Shown one piece after another: positions 1-6,810 of a DNA stretch of 10,206 bases. The notes beneath the pieces were generated by a model. The model had not been told where the DNA came from, searched no databases, and saw nothing but the letters and a program-made list of their open reading frames with translations. The translations under genes and the position numbers were made by a program. This DNA is from an uncultured Anaerotruncus sp. Lineage in GTDB: Bacteria; Bacillota; Clostridia; Oscillospirales; Ruminococcaceae. The stretch's first letter is position 1, and each line of letters opens with the position of its first letter. The stretch is taken from assembly GCA_910586875.1 (NCBI GenBank), contig CAJUJI010000107.1, forward strand, positions 1 to 10,206, written 5' to 3'.

Positions 1-31
1 CAATTCACTCTGTAGAAAACATAAATTCTAG

Positions 32-1993
32 CTATGGCATCGCCGCCAGACGGCGGCAGAGCGACTGAAGTGCGGCTGCCTCAATGTCAAGCAGCCTTTG
101 CAAAAGCTGCTCCTGTGCTTGGATGGCGGCGCGCAGCTGTGCGAGCTCAGCGGTGAGATCGTCACCAGCATTTTTATGCTGCAAAGCGCGCACCACCTCA
201 AACAGCTCGCACAAACCGGGAATTCGTCCAGCCCCCCACATCAGCCGCTCATCAGGCTGATGCAGCACATAATCCACAAAATACCGGCAGGTGGCGTCAT
301 CAAAGTGGCAGGCATAGCGGTTGGTATCGATCTCGCAGAGCATCGAAAGCGCCTGCTGAGGAGTTTGCTGTATCAGCGCTTCATAGGCACCGTCCAGCGC
401 TTGTAGATTTCGTTGGGGGTATTCATGTGGGAACAAAACCTCGTCATGCCACCCCAGCCGGGTGAAGGCGCCCTCACAGCAGCGAAAGGCGGTGAGCAGC
501 GTACGGTTCCATTGCCGGATAGGGACAGCAGAAGCTTGTGAGGTGTGGTTGATGCGATAAACCTGCTGCCAAAGAGCGTCGGCATAGTTCTGCGCATCCG
601 AAAGCGCCTGTTTTAGTGCGGTGTCTGCAATTCCGACGCGGGGAATGAGGCTTTCACGCAGCGCTTGCAGCCGCGGCCGAAAGTCGAGCGGTGCAATTGC
701 ACAACGGTCATAGGCGAGCAGCAGCGCGCAATAAAGCTGGTGGTGGAATTGGTAGATGTCCTCCTGATAGGTTTGCGCATCGTCAAGCTGCGAGTGATAG
801 TGGGTTTGCATAAAAGGGCCGTCCGCAAAGTCATTGACCAGGGACGGGACACCGCCGATTGCGAGCGAAAAGTCATCCGACCAGGTGAGTACCGGTGAAA
901 CCAGCCCGATTCCATCGGAAAACGCAGGCGGTGGTGTGGGTGCGGTTTTTAGAAATTCTTGCAGGAAGGTTTGGAACTCATACACACACCGAATCTGATC
1001 CTGTGCGCCATGCGCATAGGCGGGCAACTCAAAATTCAGCGCAGCGATTGTTTTGCCAGCCCATTCGGGATGCACCAGAAAAATTTGGTTGTATGCGCCG
1101 GTAGACCAGTCGTATTTTGAATTGGAGACGCCCCATTCTTCAGCGGCCATCGCGCAGAATACCAGCGTTTTTTCCGGCTGACAGCCGCTTTTCAGCAGCG
1201 CACGAGCGATGCCCAGCATCATCGCGACCGCGGCGTGATCGTCCTGAAAGCCGGTGAAATAGCTATCATAGTGGGCGCAGAGCAAAAGCATCGTATCCGG
1301 GTCGCGTCCTGGGATGCGACCGACGATATTGTAGGAGGTGCCGTCAAAGCCGACGGTCGATTTTGCGTCAAAGGTGACGAGTGCCTCCCCGCCCTGTGCG
1401 AGCAGATAAGCGCGCAGCCGCTGTGCATCCACGCGGGAGATGGAAAAGGCGGGTGCGTCTGCGGGACCACAGATGTTCTGCGCATTCAGTGCGGCAGGAT
1501 CGGCCTGACCATAGCCGCCGTCCTGTACCGCGATCACCGCCGCCGCGCCGTGCAGATGGGCTTGGTAGGCGGGATAGGAGATCCACCAGCCGTCCCGTTG
1601 GTTGATGTCGATTAACACCAGCTTGCCTCGGACATCCAAATGTTGCAGATCGTCAGCGGTGCCCTTGCCTGCGTCAAGCAAAGAAAACTGCGCGGGCCCA
1701 TGGGTGTCAAAGGAGGTCTGGTAGCTGGCCAATTCACAGCAGTGCCCTGCAAAGGAAAGTCGGGCATGGGAAAACTCCCAGGTATCCAGCTGAAAAGGGT
1801 CCTTTGTGACGGCTGAAAGCCCGATGCGCTGCATCTCGTGAAACAGGAACTCACCAGCAGCCTGCTCAGCGGCGGAACCGGCGGTGCGATACCCCAGAAC
1901 AGGATTGGTTTTAAATTGCTCCAATGCACGAGCAAGCTGGTAGGAGTAGGAAACGTCAAGGCAGCTTAAAATCTTTGTTTGAATGGTGATCAT
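32..1993 (-). CDS. M28-family zinc metallopeptidase with PA-like insert
   Basis: Predicted cytoplasmic aminopeptidase-type metalloenzyme of about 653 residues; no signal peptide or membrane segment is visible. Residue numbers here count from a TTG two codons upstream of the chosen ATG. Residues 100-210 resemble a PA-like insert. The M28 core follows: AHYDS with H243, the DDHAAVA stretch with bridging D254, the AEEWG pair E287/E288, NFE with E324, and HYHSQLDD with H402. These match the usual five metal ligands plus the catalytic Glu. The C-terminal 200 residues are not recognised; the last 45 are Leu/Gln/Glu-rich and probably coiled-coil. The start is uncertain: ATG at 1993 has GGAG directly abutting it, which is poor spacing, and TTG at 1999 has no ribosome binding site. 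It lies 46 bases after aroC on the same strand and is probably its cotranscript. The substrate is unknown. Family assignment is firm. Confidence 0.85.
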   Translation of the reverse strand: MITIQTKILSCLDVSYSYQLARALEQFKTNPVLGYRTAGSAAEQAAGEFLFHEMQRIGLSAVTKDPFQLDTWEFSHARLSFAGHCCELASYQTSFDTHGPAQFSLLDAGKGTADDLQHLDVRGKLVLIDINQRDGWWISYPAYQAHLHGAAAVIAVQDGGYGQADPAALNAQNICGPADAPAFSISRVDAQRLRAYLLAQGGEALVTFDAKSTVGFDGTSYNIVGRIPGRDPDTMLLLCAHYDSYFTGFQDDHAAVAMMLGIARALLKSGCQPEKTLVFCAMAAEEWGVSNSKYDWSTGAYNQIFLVHPEWAGKTIAALNFELPAYAHGAQDQIRCVYEFQTFLQEFLKTAPTPPPAFSDGIGLVSPVLTWSDDFSLAIGGVPSLVNDFADGPFMQTHYHSQLDDAQTYQEDIYQFHHQLYCALLLAYDRCAIAPLDFRPRLQALRESLIPRVGIADTALKQALSDAQNYADALWQQVYRINHTSQASAVPIRQWNRTLLTAFRCCEGAFTRLGWHDEVLFPHEYPQRNLQALDGAYEALIQQTPQQALSMLCEIDTNRYACHFDDATCRYFVDYVLHQPDERLMWGAGRIPGLCELFEVVRALQHKNAGDDLTAELAQLRAAIQAQEQLLQRLLDIEAAALQSLCRRLAAMP

Positions 1994-2045
1994 CTCCAAA
2001 GGTTAAAATGGGGGCAGACCGCGGCAAAAAGCGAAAGCGCTGGGC

Positions 2046-3149
2046 TTATTGGGATTCAAGCAGTGCGGGGGCCTGGGAGAGGATGGCATCCACAACGGCA
2101 ATTGCGACCGCAGCCTCCACCACCGGCACCGCGCGCACCACTACACAAGGGTCGTGGCGGCCATGGATCGAGAGCGTTTTTTCACAGCCCTGCCGGAAAT
2201 CAACCGTCTGCTGCGGCTGTGCGATAGATGGAGTGGGCTTGAACGCAACCCGCAGCAAAACCGGCATCCCGGAGGAGATGCCACCCAGAATACCGCCGGC
2301 ATAATTGCTGGTGGTACAGATCTGTCCATCCTTTATACAGAAGGGGTCGTTATTTTGGCTGCCCCGCAGCTCCGCTGCCGCAAAGCCTGCGCCAAATTCG
2401 ATCCCCTTGACTGCGGGGATGCCGAATACAAGCGATGCAATCACATTTTCCAGCCCATCAAACATGGGGCTGCCGATGCCTGCGGGCAGGCCCAGCACCG
2501 CGCATTCCACCACCCCGCCAACCGAATCCTGCACCATGCGGGCGCTTTCAATCGCGGCGAGCATCTGCGCGCCAGCCTGTTCATCCAATGTGGGGAAGGG
2601 CTGGCTGGCGGGATAGAGCAGTGTCTGTGGATCCAGCGCCACAGGCTCAAAGGCGGTATCAGCGATTCCAGCAATCCGTGCGGCGTGTGCGCCAATCAAA
2701 ATACCGCTGCGGGCAAGAAGCTGTATAGCAACCGCCCCTGCAAAGCAGAGCGGCGCGGTGAGACGGCCGGAAAAATGTCCGCCGCCGCGCACATCGCCAA
2801 AGCCGCCGTACCGCACAAATCCGGTGTAATCCGCGTGGCCTGGGCGTGCGGTGGCCGCCAGCTCGGAATAATCCGAGGAATGGGTGTCCGCATTGCGGAT
2901 CAGCGCACCGAGCGGCGTACCGGTGGTATAGCCGTTATGGAAGCCCGACAAAATTTCCGGTTGGTCGGCCTCCTTGCGCGCGGTAGAGGCGCGATTTTGC
3001 CCAGGCGCACGGCGGCGCATAAATACCGCCACCTGTTCCAGATCGAGCGGCAGGCCGGCGGGCACCCCGTCGATCACAACGCCGATGCCCGCACCATGAC
3101 TTTCACCATAGATAGAGAGATGAAAACTTTTGCCCCAACTAGACGACAT
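2046..3149 (-). CDS. aroC: Chorismate synthase
   Basis: Catalyses the last shikimate-pathway step, anti-1,4-elimination of phosphate from EPSP to give chorismate, using reduced FMN, in the cytoplasm. The 367 residues match the usual length. Visible signatures are GESHG (15-19, with the conserved His18), the RRRAPGQ region (45-51), RPGHAD (102-107, His105), GDVRGGGHFSGRLTAP (118-133), FKPTPSI, and GRHDPCVVVRAVPVVEA near the C-terminus. The GGGHFSGRLTAP form is, as I recall, typical of clostridial enzymes, where others have GGGRSSARET. The ATG at 3149 has GGGAGGG seven bases upstream and overlaps the 3' end of aroA by 11 bases, so translation is probably coupled. No flavin reductase domain is fused, so FMN must be reduced by another protein. 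Confidence 0.97.
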   Translation of the reverse strand: MSSSWGKSFHLSIYGESHGAGIGVVIDGVPAGLPLDLEQVAVFMRRRAPGQNRASTARKEADQPEILSGFHNGYTTGTPLGALIRNADTHSSDYSELAATARPGHADYTGFVRYGGFGDVRGGGHFSGRLTAPLCFAGAVAIQLLARSGILIGAHAARIAGIADTAFEPVALDPQTLLYPASQPFPTLDEQAGAQMLAAIESARMVQDSVGGVVECAVLGLPAGIGSPMFDGLENVIASLVFGIPAVKGIEFGAGFAAAELRGSQNNDPFCIKDGQICTTSNYAGGILGGISSGMPVLLRVAFKPTPSIAQPQQTVDFRQGCEKTLSIHGRHDPCVVVRAVPVVEAAVAIAVVDAILSQAPALLESQ

Positions 3150-4407
3150 CGAAACGCCCTCCCAATGCAGATAATTCCGAAAAGAAGCTTGGATAGGATT
3201 TTTGCACCGCCTGTGTGCCGGTGATGACCACCGGTTCGGTGCAGTTTTGCGCGGCGATGGCGGCCGCCATCACAATGCGGTGGTCGTTTGCGCCGTCCAC
3301 CTGCCCGCCGCGCAGCCCGCCGCCATGAATGACCAGCCGGTCGGGATACTCCTCGACCTGTCCGCCAAGGCTGCGCAGCATAGCGGTTACGGTTGCGAGC
3401 CGGTCGCTTTCCTTGATGCGCAGACGTGCAGCGTTGTAAATTTCGGTGGTACCGTTTGCAAAAGCGCCCATCACCGCCAAAATGGGCACGAGATCCGGAA
3501 TCGGCCCCGCATCAATCCGGCAGCCATGCAGCGGCGCCGCATAACACCAGACATCCCCACAGGAGTTGACAGCAATCTGTCCGCCAAACTGCCAGATGAG
3601 GTCCATGATGGCACGATCGCCCTGTACACTGCTGCCCAGGCCAGAGACCACAAGGTTGCCGGAGATCGCCGCGGCACACAGCCAAAAGGCCGCGTTGGAC
3701 CAGTCCCCTTCCACCGTCAGATTGTCGCTGTGGTAGTGCTGCTTGCCAGGGATGTAAAAGCGCTCGGATGCGGTGCCGCGGCCCTCGTCGGTGACGCGAA
3801 TACCAGATGCGCGCAATGCTTTTAGGGTCATATCGACATAGCCTGCCGATTGCAGCGGGCAGGTCAGCAGAATTTCGCTGTCCTGCTCAAGCATCGGCAG
3901 TGCAAACAGCAGACCGCTGATAAATTGCGAGCTGCTGTCACCAGGCAGCATAAAGCGGCCGCCGCTGAGCCTACCGGAAATAGTGAGCGGCAGCGTGTTT
4001 GCGCACAGGCTGATATGATGTTCTCGGAGTTGTTCGGTGAGCGCGCCAATAGGACGCTGTGGAAGCCGTCCACTGCCGGTGAAGGTAGCGGGAATTCCCA
4101 GCGCCGCTGCGACCGGCAACAAAAAGCGCAGGGTGGAGCCGCTTTCTATGCAGTTGAGTGTGACCGGCTGATCGGTCCAATGCGCGCCTAAAAAGCGTAC
4201 GGCAGCAGCATCTTGTGTGAAACGTGCGCCCATCGCCGCAAGTACGCCGAGGGTTGCCTGCATATCGGCCGAGGCTGCGACCGGCGCAACCTGGCAGGCT
4301 TGACCGCTCAGCGCAGCGCAGATGAGCGCGCGGTGTGCAGCGGATTTGCTGGGAGGAGCAGCTGCGCTGCCCTCCAGACGGGCGGGATAAATACGCAGCT
4401 CAGACAT
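3139..4407 (-). CDS. aroA: 3-phosphoshikimate 1-carboxyvinyltransferase (EPSP synthase)
   Basis: Transfers enolpyruvyl from PEP to shikimate-3-phosphate, forming EPSP for AroC. The 422-residue length fits the family. Visible motifs are PPSKSAAHRAL (18-28, Lys21), ESGSTLRFLLP (88-98), GSGRLPQRPI (111-120), DSSSQFISGLL (157-167), PDLVPILAV with the catalytic Asp305, RIKESDRL (330-337, Glu333), DHRIVMAAA (375-383) and QKSYPSFF (402-409). ESGSTLRF replaces the GNAGT loop of the E. coli-type enzyme; this loop lies at the PEP and glyphosate site. I chose ATG 4407 over an upstream in-frame ATG at 4485 because GGAGGG lies a short distance upstream and the protein begins in the family-typical way. It overlaps the end of aroB by 8 bases and the start of aroC by 11. 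Confidence 0.96.
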   Translation of the reverse strand: MSELRIYPARLEGSAAAPPSKSAAHRALICAALSGQACQVAPVAASADMQATLGVLAAMGARFTQDAAAVRFLGAHWTDQPVTLNCIESGSTLRFLLPVAAALGIPATFTGSGRLPQRPIGALTEQLREHHISLCANTLPLTISGRLSGGRFMLPGDSSSQFISGLLFALPMLEQDSEILLTCPLQSAGYVDMTLKALRASGIRVTDEGRGTASERFYIPGKQHYHSDNLTVEGDWSNAAFWLCAAAISGNLVVSGLGSSVQGDRAIMDLIWQFGGQIAVNSCGDVWCYAAPLHGCRIDAGPIPDLVPILAVMGAFANGTTEIYNAARLRIKESDRLATVTAMLRSLGGQVEEYPDRLVIHGGGLRGGQVDGANDHRIVMAAAIAAQNCTEPVVITGTQAVQKSYPSFFSELSALGGRFDVV

Positions 4408-5461
4408 GGCTTCCCTCCAAAAAAGACAGGAGCGCATCGGTTGGCAGGGTGTGTAGTGCAGCCTTGCCGAGCTGCTCCAGCACAACTAGCGTGAGATTGG
4501 CGCCCTTTCGCTTCTTATCGCCCAGCGCATGGGTGCAGAGCGTCTTTAGCGGGATGTCGGTGGTGGTGGGCAGCTGGTATTGCGCACAGCAGGCGGCGAT
4601 TCGCGCGCCGGTGCCCGCAGGGGTGATGCCCGCATTTTCTGCGGCAGCGCAAACCAACGCCATCCCAATAGAGACCCCCTTGCCATGGCTGATGCAAAAA
4701 TTAGACTCCTTTTCAACCGCATGGCCGAGCGTGTGTCCGAAGTTCAGCCACTGGCGGACCCCATGATCACGCTCGTCCGCCTCCACCACCTCGCGCTTGA
4801 GGTCGATGCACCGCTCAATGACATCCAACAAACGCTCCTTTAGCTGCCCGCGCTCCACAATCGCAAACAGCTCGGCGTCCATAATCGCCCCATCCTTGAT
4901 TGCCTCCGCGATGCCATCCCGATAGTATTCGTCAGGCAGAGTTTCCAGCGTAAGCGGATCGCAAACCACCAAGGTGGGCTGCCAGAATGCACCCACTAAA
5001 TTTTTGCCAAATGAGGTGTCTACACCGGTTTTGCCGCCGACCGAAGAATCAATCATTGAAAGGAAGGTGGTTGGCACCTGTATAAAGTCAATGCCGCGCA
5101 GCCAGGTAGCGGCGGCAAAGCCCGCCAAATCTCCGACCACACCGCCGCCGAGCGCGATGATTACATCGCTGCGGGTAATGCTCTCTGCAAAAAGGAAGCG
5201 ATAGACCTCGTTTACGGTGGAAAGCTGCTTGGAGGCTTCCCCATGCGCAAAAGCGAAGCAGCAGGTCTCATAACCGGCCTGCCGGAGCAGCTGTTGCAAG
5301 CGCTCTGCATAAAGCGCCTGTACGGTGTCATCGGTGACAATCGCCAGTTTCGGGCGGCGCTGCCCGTAAACCTCCTGAAACAGCGGCACAAACTGGGAAA
5401 GAGCGTCCTGCTCTAGCTTGACTGTATACGGTTTGCCTGTTTTGATTGCAATGGTTCTCAT
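4400..5461 (-). CDS. aroB: 3-dehydroquinate synthase
   Basis: Cyclises DAHP to 3-dehydroquinate, the second shikimate-pathway step, using NAD+ and a divalent metal. The 353 residues are standard for a monofunctional AroB. Visible are the NAD-binding GGGVVGDLAGFAA (105-117), PTT (130-132), DSSVGGKTG (138-146), the metal ligands Glu186 (in DGIAEAIKDG), His253 (in FGHTLGHAVE) and His269 (in SHGKGVSIGM), and the C-terminal DKKRKG (335-340). The ATG at 5461 overlaps the tyrA stop in an ATGA arrangement. An AAGGAGG lies 10 bases upstream, inside the end of tyrA. It is the second gene of the aro operon. Confidence 0.97.
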   Translation of the reverse strand: MRTIAIKTGKPYTVKLEQDALSQFVPLFQEVYGQRRPKLAIVTDDTVQALYAERLQQLLRQAGYETCCFAFAHGEASKQLSTVNEVYRFLFAESITRSDVIIALGGGVVGDLAGFAAATWLRGIDFIQVPTTFLSMIDSSVGGKTGVDTSFGKNLVGAFWQPTLVVCDPLTLETLPDEYYRDGIAEAIKDGAIMDAELFAIVERGQLKERLLDVIERCIDLKREVVEADERDHGVRQWLNFGHTLGHAVEKESNFCISHGKGVSIGMALVCAAAENAGITPAGTGARIAACCAQYQLPTTTDIPLKTLCTHALGDKKRKGANLTLVVLEQLGKAALHTLPTDALLSFLEGSHV

Positions 5462-6315
5462 TGGTCCAATTCCTCCTTGATGCGGCGGCCGTCCTCCAAA
5501 AGTGCAAAGAGCTGCTCGCTGTTAGATTCAGAAATTGCGGTGCGATACTCGGTCAGGTGTAGGATAATCTCATCAATCTCTTTTATTAGGTCGTCCCCGT
5601 TTTCTAAAAAAAGCTCGGTCCACATCTGTGGGTTCAGCTTTGCCACGCGGGTCAGGTCCTTGTAGCTGCCGGCGGAAAAGCCGGAATGCTCCCGTGCGCG
5701 TGGACTTTTGATATAAGCGCTGGAAACGACATGCGCCAGCTGAGAGGTAAACGCAATCATACTGTCATGCGCGGCCGGTGTGGTGTAGGTCATGCGGGAA
5801 AAGCCGATTGCGTAGAAGATCGCTTCCAGCGCTGCAAGTGCATCCTTTGGAGTGTGCTCATCCGGCGTCAAAATCATGCTTGCATTCTGGTAAAGCTCGG
5901 CGGTTGCACCGGAAAACCCCCAGCATTCCCGACCAGCCATCGGGTGTCCGCCGATCAAAATAATTTCCTGGGCAGCACACAGGTCACTCAGCTGATCGAT
6001 TGGATACCGCTTGACACCGCAGAGATCGGTCAGGATGCAGCCCTTTTTAAAATGAGGGAGATTTTGCCGGACAAAGTTGACCGTTTGCTGTGGATAGAGT
6101 GCCGCCAATATAAGATCACAGGCGGAGAGCTCCTCTGGAGAAATGATGCGGTCCACCGCGCCCTGCTCCAGCGCAAGTGCGGCTGTTTGCGGGTTGTTGT
6201 CGCAGCCCAGCACCACATGATCGGTATATTTTTTTAAAGCCTTTGCCATCGAGCCACCGATCAGCCCTAAACCGATGACACCGATGGTCCATCCAGCGAA
6301 GGTTGTTTGTGACAT
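5458..6315 (-). CDS. tyrA: Prephenate dehydrogenase
   Basis: NAD(P)-dependent oxidative decarboxylation of prephenate to 4-hydroxyphenylpyruvate, the committed step to tyrosine. With the start at 6315 it has 285 residues: an N-terminal Rossmann fold with GLGLIGGS (15-22), GGHPMAGRE (122-130, catalytic-type His124), HDSMIAFTSQLAHVVSSA (His183, His195), GSYKDLTRVA (Arg223), then a helical dimerisation region to the C-terminus. There is no fused chorismate mutase and no C-terminal ACT domain, so no built-in tyrosine-binding module is visible. ATG 6315 follows GGTGGTGA, a near-consensus ribosome binding site five bases upstream. An in-frame ATG at 6426 would add 37 residues with no good ribosome binding site. 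It is the first gene of the aro operon, overlapping aroB by 4 bases. Confidence 0.94.
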   Translation of the reverse strand: MSQTTFAGWTIGVIGLGLIGGSMAKALKKYTDHVVLGCDNNPQTAALALEQGAVDRIISPEELSACDLILAALYPQQTVNFVRQNLPHFKKGCILTDLCGVKRYPIDQLSDLCAAQEIILIGGHPMAGRECWGFSGATAELYQNASMILTPDEHTPKDALAALEAIFYAIGFSRMTYTTPAAHDSMIAFTSQLAHVVSSAYIKSPRAREHSGFSAGSYKDLTRVAKLNPQMWTELFLENGDDLIKEIDEIILHLTEYRTAISESNSEQLFALLEDGRRIKEELDQ

Positions 6316-6447
6316 CTGCTTCACCACCAAATTCAGACTGAGAGCCTGTTTCGCATCCAAAATATTGCCCAAATCCGCCGCAACAATCCCCCAATTCTGC
6401 CCATTTATGTCATCCAAATTCGCCATAGGCGCATCTAAAATTTTACT

Positions 6448-6467
6448 CGATTTTTTTTAAAAAATCG
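6448..6467. repeat. A/T inverted repeat, 9-bp arms
   Basis: CGATTTTTT and AAAAAATCG flank two T residues, forming a perfect hairpin at the tyrA-proximal end of the repeat cluster. On the minus strand it follows the GC-rich hairpin at 6474-6492. The T-run starts too far from that stem for a textbook intrinsic terminator. Confidence 0.7.
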
Positions 6468-6473
6468 CAAGGT

Positions 6474-6492
6474 CCAGGGGCGGCGCCCCTGG
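6474..6492. repeat. GC-rich inverted repeat, 8-bp arms
   Basis: CCAGGGGC and GCCCCTGG separated by GGC form a perfect 8-bp stem with a 3-base loop. It abuts the 20-bp palindrome at 6493 with no spacing. It would be a very stable hairpin in RNA of either strand. Confidence 0.85.
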
Positions 6493-6535
6493 TTGTCCAA
6501 TAGAAGAAATCCAAAGGATTTCTTCTATTGGACAA
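6493..6535. repeat. Perfect 20-bp inverted repeat with 3-base loop
   Basis: The left arm is 6493-6512 and the right arm 6516-6535. They are exact reverse complements around AAA. The arms start TTGTCCAATAG and end CTATTGGACAA. It is the longest perfect hairpin in the window and lies in the non-coding gap between tyrA and trxB. No T-run follows in either direction, so it does not look like an intrinsic terminator. Possible roles are part of a structured leader RNA, a processing or stability site, or a dispersed palindromic element. Confidence 0.9.
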
Positions 6536-6577
6536 AACGTAGTTTTTCCAGAGAAGCGCATTTCGGGTGAATTGCAG

Positions 6578-6597
6578 CTTGCGCAGCAAGGCGCAAG
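6578..6597. repeat. Inverted repeat, 7-bp arms
   Basis: CTTGCGC and GCGCAAG around a 6-base loop. It abuts the next inverted repeat at 6598 directly, repeating the back-to-back arrangement seen at 6492/6493. Confidence 0.7.
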
Positions 6598-6624
6598 AGG
6601 GGCTTTTGCAAGAAAAAAGCCCCT
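6598..6624. repeat. Inverted repeat, 10-bp arms
   Basis: AGGGGCTTTT (6598-6607) and AAAAGCCCCT (6615-6624) around a 7-base loop, perfectly complementary. On the minus strand the hairpin is not followed by a T-run. On the plus strand it ends in TTATCG. Terminator function is therefore doubtful. Confidence 0.8.
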
Positions 6625-6632
6625 TATCGAGA

Positions 6633-6652
6633 TGTCCGAACAGGTTCCGACA
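6633..6652. repeat. Imperfect inverted repeat, 9-bp arms with one mismatch
   Basis: TGTCCGAAC and GTTCCGACA flank AG, with one central mismatch in each arm. It lies just downstream of the proposed minus-strand -10, so it would form the 5' end of the aro leader RNA or could be a repressor site overlapping the start of transcription. Confidence 0.55.
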
Positions 6653-6655
6653 CCT

Positions 6656-6684
6656 AGTATAGCAAAAATCATCCCAAAAATCTA
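6656..6684 (-). promoter_or_regulatory. Candidate extended -10 promoter for the tyrA-aro operon
   Basis: On the minus strand TATACT (6661-6656) is preceded by TGC, giving an extended -10. A weak -35, TAGATT (6684-6679), sits 17 bases upstream. Transcription would begin near 6649 and produce a leader of about 220-330 bases before tyrA, running through the inverted repeats at 6448-6652. An alternative minus-strand pair lies closer to tyrA: TTGCGA (6470-6465) and TAAAAT (6445-6440), but its 19-base spacer is long. Neither has been tested. Confidence 0.45.
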
Positions 6685-6725
6685 GTAGCGATTTACATAG
6701 CGAAAGTGAGAAGAATGGGAACGTA

Positions 6726-6754
6726 TTGCATATTTTTAGCAATTGGGATAGAAT
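6726..6754 (+). promoter_or_regulatory. Sigma-A type promoter of trxB
   Basis: TTGCAT (6726-6731) and TAGAAT (6749-6754) are separated by exactly 17 bases. They match the vegetative -35 and -10 consensus at 4 of 6 and 5 of 6 positions. The start of transcription would be near 6761, giving a 50-base leader to the trxB ATG. It is the only good promoter in front of trxB. Confidence 0.7.
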
Positions 6755-6810
6755 AAAAGAAAAATAGTGGCAGAGCTTTTGTCTTGAAGTGGAAGGGAGC
6801 GGTCTGGGAA

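Noticed and set aside
42..57. GC-rich hairpin (GCCGCC/GGCGGC) at the 3' end of the peptidase gene, as a terminator
   Set aside because: It lies inside the coding sequence and no T-run follows on the minus strand.
2049..3224. A 391-codon plus-strand open frame opposite aroC and the aroA end
   Set aside because: It runs antiparallel to clearly identified chorismate synthase and EPSP synthase. Its protein has no recognisable domain and shows the Arg/His/Cys-rich look of a shadow frame in GC-rich DNA.
6427..6783. T-box or known riboswitch upstream of the aro operon
   Set aside because: Read on the minus strand, the leader lacks the T-box TGGNACCGCG motif and any riboswitch core I recognise.
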